Below, one piece after another: positions 9,340-19,048 of a stretch of 64,000 bases of DNA (the first letter of the stretch is position 1; every line of letters begins with the position of its first letter). Source of the stretch: an uncultured SAR116 cluster alpha proteobacterium (GTDB lineage Bacteria > Pseudomonadota > Alphaproteobacteria > Puniceispirillales > GCA-002684695); NCBI GenBank assembly GCA_902612965.1, contig CACMFN010000002.1, positions 140,040 through 204,039 on the forward strand, written 5' to 3'. Both the position numbers and the translations under genes were made by a program. The notes beneath the pieces were generated by a model. The model did not search any database and was not told the DNA's origin. It saw only the letters and a program-made list of their open reading frames with translations.

Positions 9340-12300
9340 TTAATTAGATAACAGATTATCAATTCCAGCAAGAGTTAAAGTCAATTGGTAGACTACTGAT
9401 GTAACAGCTTCTATTTTTCCTAATGTAGAAGATAATTCAATCTTTCTTGGGACTACAATTACACTGCCTGGTTTAGTTATATTATTGGAGGCCCATAAAC
9501 CTGACTGTCTTTTTGCTCTACCATTAGGAGAAATTACGAATACTCTCTTCTTATCTGCAAGATCAGTGAAACCAGCTGACAATTCTATATAGTCACTTGC
9601 ATTGTATCTATTGTTCCATAAAATGGAACCTGGTGTCATTACCTCACCCACAACAGAAATAGAAGTTGGCCTCCTTGGAATAATTACCTTATCACCAGAA
9701 ATGACTTTAGTATTTTTTAATATTTCTAAATTATTATAGTCTCCAACCAATCTACCAATAGGTTCAAAATCTGAAGCTGCCAATGCAAGCTCTCTTAGAG
9801 CAATAATTGCGCCCGGATCAATTTGAGATGCATTTGATTGTGTTTCAACAGCTACTGCTATAGCTTTGTCAAGTTCACGCCTTAATCTAGTTAAAGATTT
9901 TTCTTCACGTTCTTTTTCTTCTAATCTTGAAAAGACCATACCATCAATAAATGCATTATCTTTTAGACCGCCCGCCCTCTTAATAAGTGAAAAAATTGTC
10001 TCATTTTCAAGAATTTGATAGTTTCCTGGTTGAAAAACTTGACCACTAATATTTACTGACCCCAAAGATAATTCAGAATCAATTTTATTAACCCTTAACA
10101 CAGAACCAGGCTCAATTTTAATTGATTTTGATGCGAAATCTTCAATATCTATTGCATATTCTTCAAGTATTATAGTCCCATTTTCAGAAAGAACAGGAGA
10201 TATGACCTTTAATGAAGCTGTGTTTGCTAAAGTTGTAAAGCCACCAGCAATATTTATAAGTTCTAAAGCATTATAATTATTGGTTAATAAGTATTCTTTT
10301 GGTTCAACGACTTCACCTTTTATTTTTATTATACTCCTTTTTATAATTTCTTCTAAAGATGGGGTTTTTGATAAGTTAATTATTTTTTTATCTAATGATA
10401 ATTCAGAAAAAATAGTTGGTTCATTCCCAACATATTCATTTATTAAATCATCAATCTCTGTTTTTTTGAAAATTTGAATTTCATCACCAGGCTCTAATTT
10501 TTTGTCCTCATCTAATGAAAGTACTTTTGAAGGTGAAAAAGTTAGATAAAAGTCTTGATTATTTATATTATCTTTTCTTTTTATTAATCCAAAATATATA
10601 TAAGCATCCTTTTCAAAAATATTTTTATTATAAATAATACTTCTTAAGCTTATGTTCTCCTTATAACCCACTTCCCTCAGATTTTTAAATGCACCTGAAA
10701 GAATAATATTATTTGATTTTAAAAATATTGATGGAACAAAAACTTTTGCTCCCGGAAAAACATTTCTTGAATAATTATTTTCATAGTTAATATTATTAAT
10801 TTCTACATTTTCAAAATCTGCGTCTTGCTTTAATCCATTTACGTATTGAATAATAGATTCTATTTTTAATGGATAACCAATTGGGAAAAAACTTGGGTTT
10901 ACAACTTCACCTTTGACACTTACAATATGTGATTTAATCAATTCAAATATTTTTAGGTTATAATCCTTAGGTATTGTTGTTTGATTTGACATAATATTTA
11001 TATTTGCGGTTTCGTTTTCTTTATTTGAATTACTAATTTCCGACAAAGTTGTATTATCGTAAGAATTTTTGTTCTCTAATAAATTCACTGATAAATTATC
11101 ATTTTGCATAACAGTGACATCCGTGTTTACTAATTCATTAATTTTGGTGGTTTTCAAATTATTGGGAATGTCTAAACTTTGATCAGAAAAATTTAATGGC
11201 TTATCTGATTTAATTACCTCTTCAGATTTTTCATCTAATTTGGAATTTTTATCATCTTCAGTATTTTGAATGCTTGCTGCATTTTTAATTTCCTCATTTA
11301 GGAACAAATCTAAATAGATTTGTATTTCATCTTTACTAAAAATATAAATTTCATCTCCTGGGTATAACAAAAAATCAGTTTCTTTATTTATAATTGATAA
11401 AGGATTAAATGGCTTTAAATTTTCATTTTGACTTGAATAATTTTTTATTATTCCAAATAAATTGTACGCATTCTTTTTGAATACATTTGTATTATTTATG
11501 ATTTTTGAAATTTTCAATTCATTTGAAATTTTGAATTCAGATGGAAAACGCACTGCTCCGTCCATCTTAACTGTATCTATGAGAATATCTATTGCTTTTA
11601 AATCAGGTGAGACAACAACATTTCCTTTTTTATAACCTGCGAAAATCAATAAATTTTTTAAACTACTATTTTTACTTTTAAGATAAACTCCAGGTTTACT
11701 TATCATCCCTCTTATTAATACTATTGAATTTAAAAGTTCAATTATAATCTTAGGTTCCCTTTTAAAAATAAGAGGGCATGTATTAATTTGATTATTTATA
11801 ACTTTCGAATTGTTAGTTTTTTTAAAGTTTTGTTTAGTTAGCATTTCGCCTAAGATTTTTGAAAGCGTATAATACTTTAGCCTTCCTTCTGAACCAAGGG
11901 AATTGATGTAGAGTGAGAGATTTTCAAAAGCATCTTTACATTCATATACATTATTATTTTTTCTATTACCCTGAAGTATGTCTACAATATCTTTATTTAC
12001 AAAAAAGTTTAAGTCTGACTTAGATAAAACTAAAATTTCATCTGACTTATTCAATTTATAATCTTTATTCTTTTTTATAATATCCCATATATTAACAGTG
12101 CTAAATTCAAAATCTTGTTCAATTTCGTTAAACCTTTTAATAACTAATGCATATTTATATGCGCCTGATTTAAGAAGATTTGAATTGTTTAATAATTTAG
12201 AAATTGAATTAAAATTTACGAACGGTAATTTTGTTTCAAAATTTACTGCGCCTTTAATCGTTATAGAATCTTCGATTGTTTGAATTTTAGGAAACGAGAA

Positions 12301-13359
12301 TATAAGATCACCATTTTCAAGAGTTGTTTTAAGCGAAAGTTTATCATAAAACTTAGTATTTCCATCATTACGATAAGCTTGAATTGAAAGACTATGTAAT
12401 CCTGGGTAAGAGTAGCCACCAACAATTTCAAGCAATGATTCAACACTAACTTGGTTAATAAAACTTAATTCATACAAACCTGGTTTAGCGACTGTTCCTG
12501 TAACGCCAACAGTATTGCCAATTGGAGGCACAACTATGTTTGCACCGTCCATTAACTGAAATTTAGTATTTAAATTAGTACCAAAAATCAAATTATATAA
12601 ATCAATTGTATAAACTTTTTCATTCTGGAAAACTTTAACATTTCTGAGTGTGCCTGTTTTTTTTATACCTTCAGCTAAATTTAAAAAATCTATAACACTT
12701 GAAAATGCACTACTATTAAATGAACCTGGTAAATTTACCTCTCCTGATACTGTAACATTAATTTGCCTGACTGATGATAAAGAAATAAATGCTTGAGTTT
12801 CAATTAAAGAGCTTTTCAAAAATGTTTTCATTTCGTCTTTCACAGCTCCAAATTTTCTTCCAGCTGCAGAAACTGGATTCATAAACTCAAAAATCAAATT
12901 ACCTTCTCTATTGACCTTTAACGCTTCACTTTTATTAACTCCTCCTTGTAAAATTAAAACAATTTCATCACCTACACCAAGAATATAATCATCTTGAACT
13001 GCCCCAGTTTGAATAAATGTATTATTCAATTTGCATTTAAAAAAATCATACCCCTGTAAAAATAATAGTCTCCCAGCTCTTTTTGAATAAGAAAGTTCGA
13101 GATTTGTCTGTTTTTCAAAAGATTTGTCATTAATAATACAGCTTTTATCTTGAGTATTTGATATATTATTTTCATTTTCCAGTTCAAGTTTATTTTTTGG
13201 ATCTGATCCCAGAAATATTTCCTCATTATTACTAAATAATTGTTCTTGAATTTGGTCCAATACATTCTCTTGGCTATGCAAAAAGTTGTATGGATAAAAT
13301 AAAAAAATTAGAGAAAATATTGAAAATAATTTAGATTTCATAACAAGTTTTTTTGACAT
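9340..13359 (-). CDS. Giant multi-SLBB polysaccharide export protein
   Basis: A 1339-residue exported protein, several times longer than Wza-type exporters (about 350-400 residues). A signal peptide covers about residues 1-29 and has no lipobox cysteine, unlike Wza. A Poly_export domain follows (YILGVGDEIVLILQGG, about residue 120). Then come roughly eight or nine SLBB-like repeats recognisable by V-G-V--PG---- patterns (for example VTGTVAKPGLYEL, IRGMISKPGVYLK, ISGQVFQPGNYQI, VVGEVMTPGSILW). An Asn/Ser/Glu-rich linker lies near residues 690-800. It probably forms a periplasm-spanning or outer-membrane channel for the polymer, paired with the Wzz-like protein encoded divergently. Confidence 0.88.
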   Translation of the reverse strand: MSKKLVMKSKLFSIFSLIFLFYPYNFLHSQENVLDQIQEQLFSNNEEIFLGSDPKNKLELENENNISNTQDKSCIINDKSFEKQTNLELSYSKRAGRLLFLQGYDFFKCKLNNTFIQTGAVQDDYILGVGDEIVLILQGGVNKSEALKVNREGNLIFEFMNPVSAAGRKFGAVKDEMKTFLKSSLIETQAFISLSSVRQINVTVSGEVNLPGSFNSSAFSSVIDFLNLAEGIKKTGTLRNVKVFQNEKVYTIDLYNLIFGTNLNTKFQLMDGANIVVPPIGNTVGVTGTVAKPGLYELSFINQVSVESLLEIVGGYSYPGLHSLSIQAYRNDGNTKFYDKLSLKTTLENGDLIFSFPKIQTIEDSITIKGAVNFETKLPFVNFNSISKLLNNSNLLKSGAYKYALVIKRFNEIEQDFEFSTVNIWDIIKKNKDYKLNKSDEILVLSKSDLNFFVNKDIVDILQGNRKNNNVYECKDAFENLSLYINSLGSEGRLKYYTLSKILGEMLTKQNFKKTNNSKVINNQINTCPLIFKREPKIIIELLNSIVLIRGMISKPGVYLKSKNSSLKNLLIFAGYKKGNVVVSPDLKAIDILIDTVKMDGAVRFPSEFKISNELKISKIINNTNVFKKNAYNLFGIIKNYSSQNENLKPFNPLSIINKETDFLLYPGDEIYIFSKDEIQIYLDLFLNEEIKNAASIQNTEDDKNSKLDEKSEEVIKSDKPLNFSDQSLDIPNNLKTTKINELVNTDVTVMQNDNLSVNLLENKNSYDNTTLSEISNSNKENETANINIMSNQTTIPKDYNLKIFELIKSHIVSVKGEVVNPSFFPIGYPLKIESIIQYVNGLKQDADFENVEINNINYENNYSRNVFPGAKVFVPSIFLKSNNIILSGAFKNLREVGYKENISLRSIIYNKNIFEKDAYIYFGLIKRKDNINNQDFYLTFSPSKVLSLDEDKKLEPGDEIQIFKKTEIDDLINEYVGNEPTIFSELSLDKKIINLSKTPSLEEIIKRSIIKIKGEVVEPKEYLLTNNYNALELINIAGGFTTLANTASLKVISPVLSENGTIILEEYAIDIEDFASKSIKIEPGSVLRVNKIDSELSLGSVNISGQVFQPGNYQILENETIFSLIKRAGGLKDNAFIDGMVFSRLEEKEREEKSLTRLRRELDKAIAVAVETQSNASQIDPGAIIALRELALAASDFEPIGRLVGDYNNLEILKNTKVISGDKVIIPRRPTSISVVGEVMTPGSILWNNRYNASDYIELSAGFTDLADKKRVFVISPNGRAKRQSGLWASNNITKPGSVIVVPRKIELSSTLGKIEAVTSVVYQLTLTLAGIDNLLSN

Positions 13360-13368
13360 AAAGAATTT

Positions 13369-14082
13369 TTATCTCTCACTTAATGATGCTCCAAATCTTC
13401 TTTCTCTTCTTGAAAAACTATACAAAGCATCTGTAAACTCTAAAGCATTAAAATCAGGCCAGTATAATTTGCTGTAATAAATTTCTGAATATGCCATTTG
13501 CCATAACATAAAATTTGATAATCGTTTCTCTCCACTAGTCCTGATAAGCAGATCAAATTCTTTAATATTTGCAGAAATTAAGTTTTCTTGTATTAATTCA
13601 TAGTTTATATCTTTTAAATTAATTTCTCTTTCAATTAATTTTTTTGAGATACTTTTAACAGAATAAAGTAAATCCTCTTTTCCGCCATAATCTAAAGCAA
13701 CATTAAAATTTAGGCCTGTATTTGTTTTAGTAATTTCTTCAGAGTATAATAATAAATTTTTTAGACTTTTAGGAATTCTATCTTTGCTTCCAACAGATTT
13801 AAAAACAATATTATTTTTATGTAATTCTGCAATTTCTGATTTAAGATACCATTCCATTAAATCTAAAAGAAGACTTGTTTCATTGTTTGATCTTTTCCAG
13901 TTTTCAGTTGAAAAAGCAAAAACACTTAGCTCTTCTACATTGAGTTCTATACTGACTTGAATTATTTCTTTTAATGAACTAATTCCTTTTTTGTAGCCTT
14001 TAATTAAAGGAAGTCCCTTTTCTTTTGACCATCTCCTGTTCCCATCCATTATAATCCCAACACATTTGGGTAAATTTTTCAT
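13369..14082 (-). CDS. cis-prenyltransferase (UppS-like), divergent active site
   Basis: About 237 residues. Undecaprenyl-diphosphate synthase family: condenses isopentenyl diphosphate onto farnesyl diphosphate to make the glycan carrier lipid. Conserved parts are GIIMDGNRRW (catalytic Asp), FAFSTENWKR and RTSGEKRLSNF. Departures from the E. coli enzyme as I remember it: the conserved His of GHxxG is Tyr (KGYKKG), and NYGGR is DYGGK. ATG at 14082 starts four residues before the conserved block; an in-frame TTG at 14097 is possible. Placement in the export locus rather than with frr/cdsA suggests a pathway-specific paralogue. Product chain length cannot be predicted. Confidence 0.88.
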   Translation of the reverse strand: MKNLPKCVGIIMDGNRRWSKEKGLPLIKGYKKGISSLKEIIQVSIELNVEELSVFAFSTENWKRSNNETSLLLDLMEWYLKSEIAELHKNNIVFKSVGSKDRIPKSLKNLLLYSEEITKTNTGLNFNVALDYGGKEDLLYSVKSISKKLIEREINLKDINYELIQENLISANIKEFDLLIRTSGEKRLSNFMLWQMAYSEIYYSKLYWPDFNALEFTDALYSFSRRERRFGASLSER

Positions 14083-14176
14083 AATATTTAATTCCAAAAT
14101 AATTAAGATTATTATTTTGTATTTTATATATAGATGATATTAAGTAAAGTTAATATATTTCATTTTAGATAAAATA

Positions 14177-15154
14177 ATGATTTCAAAAAAAGACAGTATA
14201 AAACAAAATGAAATTGATGATGATTTTGATATCACTGACTTATACAAGTTAGTATCAATAGTAATTAAAAATTATTTTATTGTTATATTCGTTACGATAA
14301 TAATAATTATTTCAACTATCATATATTTGAAATTCACAAATTATAAATATAGCATTTCTTTATCTGTTATACCTACTCCTATAAATAATGTGCATACAAG
14401 CAACATAGGCGAAGACAATCCTTTTGCATCAATAGTTGGAGTTTCAATTCCTTCAATTAATAAAGGCAAAGATCAATTTATTTTATATCAGCAGCTTATC
14501 CCTTCAATAACAGTTTCTGAACAAATTAGTAAAGATAAAGACTTTATGATTAAATTTTATTCTGGAAATTGGGACTCATCAAAAAATGAATGGATTGAAA
14601 ACAAAGTAGTATTTAGCCAAAAAATTAAAAATTTCATCAAATCTATTTTAGGACTCCCTATATATGATCAACAACAACCAAATGCATATTCATTACATGA
14701 GTATGTTAAAGAAAAAGTTCAAATTTTTTCCAACAAAAAAACTGGTATTACTTCAATAACATTATTGAGCTCAGATCCTCTAAAAGGAAAAATTCTTCTT
14801 AATAAATTACATCAGACAGCAGATTTTATTTTAAAAAAAAGAAGCATGATGCGCTCTGAGGATCATATTAAATTTCTAAATAAACAACTTTCTAAAACAG
14901 TACAAATTGACCAAAAAAATTCTTTAATACTTGCTTTAGCTGAAGAGCAAAAAAAGCTTATGATGGCCTCTTCCTCTTTACCGTATATAGCCGAGCCCTT
15001 TGATGGAAATGCAAGAAGTAGTATTCTACCAACTCAACCACATCCATCAAAATTACTTTTACAAAATACTTTCTTAGGCATTGTTTTAGGAGTGATTATT
15101 CCAATTTTAATTGCGTTTTTTAAAGATTTTTTTAAAAAGTTAAAAAGCTATTAA
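14177..15154 (+). CDS. Wzz/chain-length determinant-like inner-membrane protein
   Basis: 325 residues with the classic co-polymerase layout: an N-terminal cytoplasmic tail, a transmembrane helix at about residues 35-55, a periplasmic domain of about 230 residues that includes a helical stretch, and a second helix near the C-terminus (about 295-315), preceded by a Pro-rich segment (PTQPHPSK). There is no tyrosine-kinase domain. It probably sets polymer length in concert with the SLBB exporter. It is transcribed divergently from the cis-prenyltransferase gene, and its 3' end overlaps the convergent gene by 15 bases. Confidence 0.85.
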   Translation: MISKKDSIKQNEIDDDFDITDLYKLVSIVIKNYFIVIFVTIIIIISTIIYLKFTNYKYSISLSVIPTPINNVHTSNIGEDNPFASIVGVSIPSINKGKDQFILYQQLIPSITVSEQISKDKDFMIKFYSGNWDSSKNEWIENKVVFSQKIKNFIKSILGLPIYDQQQPNAYSLHEYVKEKVQIFSNKKTGITSITLLSSDPLKGKILLNKLHQTADFILKKRSMMRSEDHIKFLNKQLSKTVQIDQKNSLILALAEEQKKLMMASSSLPYIAEPFDGNARSSILPTQPHPSKLLLQNTFLGIVLGVIIPILIAFFKDFFKKLKSY

Positions 15155-16216
15155 GTTTTGGTTATTGTCATATTCTATAGCATAACTTATCGCGTAATCG
15201 ATAAGTTTTAAGTTATCATTTAAATTTTTATTTTTTGTTATATTTTCTTTATCACTTAATTCATTATTTTTATTTTTTAGCGATAAATTTTTTGATGACA
15301 GAACATTAATGATATCACTGTCTTTAGTTATCTTTTCATCAACTTTAAATTGATCAAAAATAATTCCAAAAGATAATGAAACCTCTGACCAGGCTTTATT
15401 TTTATGATTTTGAAATGCTTTTATTCCGACATTTTGAAGACCTGTTTTATAACCATAATTATAATTGAGCTCAGCTGAAATAAAGGCTTTATTAGATAGA
15501 TTTTTTGTAATATTTGTATTAATTGAATAATTTATATTGTTCTTGCTGTTTTTTAAAGTTAATGTTTTATCAGTAAATTTATCTAGACTAATTGAGGATC
15601 CAATTCCTAAAGAAAAATCTTTATATAATATTTTAGAAATTGAAAAACAACTGTATAATTTTTGAGCATTCCAATTATTTTTACTGGTTTCATTTGAAAA
15701 CAGAATTGAATTTTCATTAGTGTAACCATATTCTACGACTCTTTTTGACAACCAGTTTTTTGTAATATTTCTTGCACCTATTCCAAATTGAGATGAATAT
15801 TTGATTTTAATATCATTATTTAAAACATTATTCTGTTTTAATCCAAAAGACCAAAATGTATTCCAGTTATCAAAAATATTTAAATTAGGATTATAAAGAT
15901 CATAAAATTGCAAAAAATTGTAATTTACTTCCTTACTAATTCCATTTTCATTAATTTTTTCATCTGCGCTTTTATAAATTATAAAATTTTTATTTATTTC
16001 TGAGTTATTAAAAAATTCAATTGAACTATTTTTATATGGCAATATGGAATTATTATTCTGGTTTTCATTTGAAATGTTTTCTATGAAATTTTTATTTTCA
16101 AATGTTAAAAAAGACTTTCTTGTATCTAACGGTATAATATCAAATTTTTTAAAAGTGGTTTGAGCGAAACAGGAAAAGGTTTGGGCAATTAATATAATGA
16201 ATATTATATATTTCAT
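15140..16216 (-). CDS. Exported protein of unknown function in yjb-like cluster, probable beta-barrel
   Basis: 358 residues with a clear signal peptide (MKYIIFIILIAQTFSCFAQ). I do not recognise the family. After an Asn-rich N-terminal third, the remainder shows alternating polar/hydrophobic strands typical of outer-membrane beta-barrels (for example SLGIGSSISLDKF, KAFISAELNYNYGY, AWSEVSLSFGIIF). It lies 22 bases after the YjbF-like gene on the same strand, where E. coli would have yjbG, but it lacks the features I would expect of the GfcC/YjbG fold. It may be a structural replacement or a lineage-specific partner. Confidence 0.65.
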   Translation of the reverse strand: MKYIIFIILIAQTFSCFAQTTFKKFDIIPLDTRKSFLTFENKNFIENISNENQNNNSILPYKNSSIEFFNNSEINKNFIIYKSADEKINENGISKEVNYNFLQFYDLYNPNLNIFDNWNTFWSFGLKQNNVLNNDIKIKYSSQFGIGARNITKNWLSKRVVEYGYTNENSILFSNETSKNNWNAQKLYSCFSISKILYKDFSLGIGSSISLDKFTDKTLTLKNSKNNINYSINTNITKNLSNKAFISAELNYNYGYKTGLQNVGIKAFQNHKNKAWSEVSLSFGIIFDQFKVDEKITKDSDIINVLSSKNLSLKNKNNELSDKENITKNKNLNDNLKLIDYAISYAIEYDNNQNLIAF

Positions 16217-16238
16217 ATATGTAGTTTTTCTCTTTTTG

Positions 16239-16907
16239 CTATAATTTTAAAACTGTTAAATTAGCAAAAACTTGTTTTTCTGAAATCCATTGTTTGGATT
16301 TCCAAATAAAACCTTCTTTGTCTGCCCAATAAAAATTTTCAAAATAAATATTTTTGTTATTACAAACTTCTTTATATTTTGAAGTTGAAAAAGAATTGTT
16401 TTTCAAAGTCGTTATTTTTTCATTTTTTACAAATTCTAATACACAGTTTACAAAAACATCTCTAAAACGATGATCTGGCGTAATAAATGTATACTTTCTA
16501 GAGCTAGTTAATGGCCATTTAGTTAAAGGCGTTTTTTTAATTAAAGGGCTATTTAGTTTCATTTCAAGAGAAATTAAATTAGCATTTAATCCATTTGTTT
16601 TTGTTATCATTGTTCCATGCAGAGTTATACTTTGATTGCTTCCTGATAAAAAGTTTGTGTATCCATTTCTATTTGAAATAGGTAACATTACAGCGTGTTT
16701 TAAAACGTCATTTGTCCTTACCTGTATCAAAGGATAATTGATATTTTCAACATCATCTTTTGAAATTTCAATAAGATCAGTTTCGTTTGCATTTGCTGAA
16801 ACTAAAGCAATAATCTTTTGAAAATTTTTTCTCTTATTTTCTATTGAAGAACATGAAGAAATTAATAATAAAACTAATATTATGAAAACTTTTTTAACTA
16901 TCTCCAT
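16239..16907 (-). CDS. yjbF: YjbF/GfcB-family capsule lipoprotein
   Basis: About 222 residues. The lipobox LLISSCSS puts the lipidated Cys near residue 19-20, so it is a lipoprotein. Downstream the family segments LIQVRTNDVLKHAV and LISLEMKLNSPL are recognisable. YjbF/GfcB proteins belong to group 4 capsule or yjb exopolysaccharide operons, but their exact biochemical role is not settled. I chose ATG at 16907; a TTG at 16919 is in frame. The start overlaps the yjbH stop by 10 bases, so the two are coupled. Confidence 0.82.
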   Translation of the reverse strand: MEIVKKVFIILVLLLISSCSSIENKRKNFQKIIALVSANANETDLIEISKDDVENINYPLIQVRTNDVLKHAVMLPISNRNGYTNFLSGSNQSITLHGTMITKTNGLNANLISLEMKLNSPLIKKTPLTKWPLTSSRKYTFITPDHRFRDVFVNCVLEFVKNEKITTLKNNSFSTSKYKEVCNNKNIYFENFYWADKEGFIWKSKQWISEKQVFANLTVLKL

Positions 16908-18910
16908 AATCTTGCCCAAGATTTCTCAATATTACTTTTTCTTTGGGGAGAAAACATTTCATAAATTCTCCCTTTGATATTAACTTTGGACCCACCATCT
17001 CCAAGAATAGGCCTAATTCTTTCATTTAAAGTATACTTTGTTTCATAAGGCACAAAAGCATTAAATGGCAATTTAAAGAAAAATCCTTTATCAAAACTGC
17101 CCTCACCAAAATCAGCAAAGGAAGCGTCTGTTAACGTAAAAAATCCTCCAAAATCCCATCCATTTCCAAATTTTCTTGTAACTGTTACTGTTGAACCTTT
17201 ATCCCCTGCAAGATATTTTCCATAATCTAACTGGGCATGATAATTATAATAACCTGTATCCCAATAAGTTGAGAAATGACCATTAACTTTTGGCATGCCA
17301 GTTACTGTTCTAAATCCTAAAAGTTGCTCATATTCGCGTGGCTTCACATAGTTAATTTCAGCACCAAAAGCTAATGGTTTTTGTGAATCAAAATATAATA
17401 TTTCAGAAGATAGTCCTGCATACATAGGCTCAAAATAACCTGTTTGCAGTCTTCCAAAAATATTATCTGAAAGTTTAAAATATGATGATACTGTTAATTC
17501 CTCTATTCTACTATTAGTTTCATTAAGATAGTTTTTTATATTGGTTCTAACCTTAGGGAGACTTCCTTTGGGCCCTCGTGATATGTCACCAAAAGTAGTT
17601 AAAATGGGTTCTTTTACTGTTCCTCTAACAATTAACCCTGGCTTTAATAATGAAGCAGCTGTCAGTTTTAAACCCAAATCATAATAAAGTGGCTGATCGG
17701 GATCAAATAAATGGATTTGATAATATGGGCTAGCAGTGAAATCTATTTTGTTGTTTATATTATTTTTTTGCAAAGTTATGTTTTGATACTGTCTTGGGGA
17801 GCTTCCAATATGACTAATTTTTTTTGTAAGCAATTCTGCATTTGGAGCATCTATTATTTCAGAAAGTTCATTTCTATTTACTGAAATAAAAGAAATAGGT
17901 ATTTCAAGCTTATTTAGGACAATTGTAAAATTTAAAATATTGCTTGGGATATATCTACTTAAGATTCTTAATGATCTTCCAATAGCTTGAGCATCAGAAA
18001 CATAATAATTATTTTCAATTAATAATATTGCTTCATTCTCCTCAAGTGCATATCCAATTGTATTTATATTTTCTTCTTTTTTAAGAATGGTAATTATTTT
18101 TTCCCAAATTATTTTCATATCTAATTTTTCTGAGTAGGGAAGAGAGTAGAAGGGCTGTGGTGCTGGCTCTAAATAGTCGCCTGCACTAGTTGAATTTGGA
18201 TTAAGTGAAATATTTACTTGAAGACCCAGTTTATTTCCATGAATATAATAAGAAGAGACATTCAAATTTTCATTTAAAGTATAATCTAAACCATAGTTTA
18301 ATTTATTATTTTGAGAAAAACTATTATTACTAGTATCAGAGAAAAAGTTTTGATCTGCTTGATAATTATCAGATGAATATTCAACTTTTGCCTTTAAACC
18401 ATCCAAGGGCGTCATATATTCCATTCCACCAAAAACGCCTACATTACCCCTAAATAATTGATTATATCTTAACAAACCCCCAAAAGATCCTCCATCGGAA
18501 GGCCTCTCTTTATTTTTAACTATTTGATTTTGTGTTGCAAGCCTACCCCATCCAAGACCAGCAGTCGCCCTTAATTTATTGAATATTGATTTTGAAGCTA
18601 CAAGGTACTCAGCAGAAAAGTTACCGGTTCCAATGATATCCTGAAACCCAACAGTCATAGCGGGTATAAGTGATTTCTCTTTTAAAATATCAACTCTTAA
18701 ATCAAAACTCCTATCCCAAGTTGTATATCCACTATGATAATAGTAGGATTTAGAATCACCAATTCCACTGTATCTAAATGCACCAAAAACTCTTGGCAAA
18801 GCTTGAAAGCTTAGAGTATTCCTTAAATTTGCTTTAAACCTTGAAGAAGAAAAAGAAAATTCCCCGTCATTGAACGAGCCTGCTGTTGGAATGTCTAATA
18901 TGCCTGGCAC
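16898..18910 (-). CDS. yjbH: YjbH/GfcD-family exopolysaccharide outer-membrane protein, 5' end abnormal
   Basis: A 670-residue YjbH-type protein from a GTG at 18910: the mature N-terminus reads VPGILDIPTAGSF, and the later segment has the barrel-like strands of the family. The frame stays open upstream of the GTG for 27 codons and encodes a hydrophobic, signal-like stretch (FFYFFLTFFPTNLYSNS) ending in TTANTYG. That stretch contains no ATG, GTG or TTG, and a stop lies immediately before it. A protein started at the GTG would lack an export signal, unlike known members. The same DNA is also the T-tract of the yjbE terminator. Non-standard initiation, gene decay or a sequence error are all possible. 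Confidence 0.8.
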   Translation of the reverse strand: MPGILDIPTAGSFNDGEFSFSSSRFKANLRNTLSFQALPRVFGAFRYSGIGDSKSYYYHSGYTTWDRSFDLRVDILKEKSLIPAMTVGFQDIIGTGNFSAEYLVASKSIFNKLRATAGLGWGRLATQNQIVKNKERPSDGGSFGGLLRYNQLFRGNVGVFGGMEYMTPLDGLKAKVEYSSDNYQADQNFFSDTSNNSFSQNNKLNYGLDYTLNENLNVSSYYIHGNKLGLQVNISLNPNSTSAGDYLEPAPQPFYSLPYSEKLDMKIIWEKIITILKKEENINTIGYALEENEAILLIENNYYVSDAQAIGRSLRILSRYIPSNILNFTIVLNKLEIPISFISVNRNELSEIIDAPNAELLTKKISHIGSSPRQYQNITLQKNNINNKIDFTASPYYQIHLFDPDQPLYYDLGLKLTAASLLKPGLIVRGTVKEPILTTFGDISRGPKGSLPKVRTNIKNYLNETNSRIEELTVSSYFKLSDNIFGRLQTGYFEPMYAGLSSEILYFDSQKPLAFGAEINYVKPREYEQLLGFRTVTGMPKVNGHFSTYWDTGYYNYHAQLDYGKYLAGDKGSTVTVTRKFGNGWDFGGFFTLTDASFADFGEGSFDKGFFFKLPFNAFVPYETKYTLNERIRPILGDGGSKVNIKGRIYEMFSPQRKSNIEKSWARLWR

Positions 18911-18971
18911 ACCATAAGTATTAGCGGTGGTAAATAGACTATTTGAATATAAATTTGTTGGAAAAAAAGTT

Positions 18972-19011
18972 AAAAAAAAATAAAAGAAATCTTAAAACTA
19001 AGATTTCTTTT
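18972..19011 (-). terminator. Intrinsic terminator after yjbE
   Basis: Perfect 13-base-pair stem (AAAAGAAATCTTA pairing with TAAGATTTCTTTT), 4-base loop, then a 9-T run on the minus strand. It is AT-rich but otherwise a textbook intrinsic terminator. It lies 38 bases after the yjbE stop and directly in front of yjbH, so it may act as a partial terminator or attenuator between the abundant small protein and the rest of the operon. Confidence 0.8.
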
Positions 19012-19048
19012 ATTTAAAAATTTAAAACTACTAAAATAAATAATAGCG

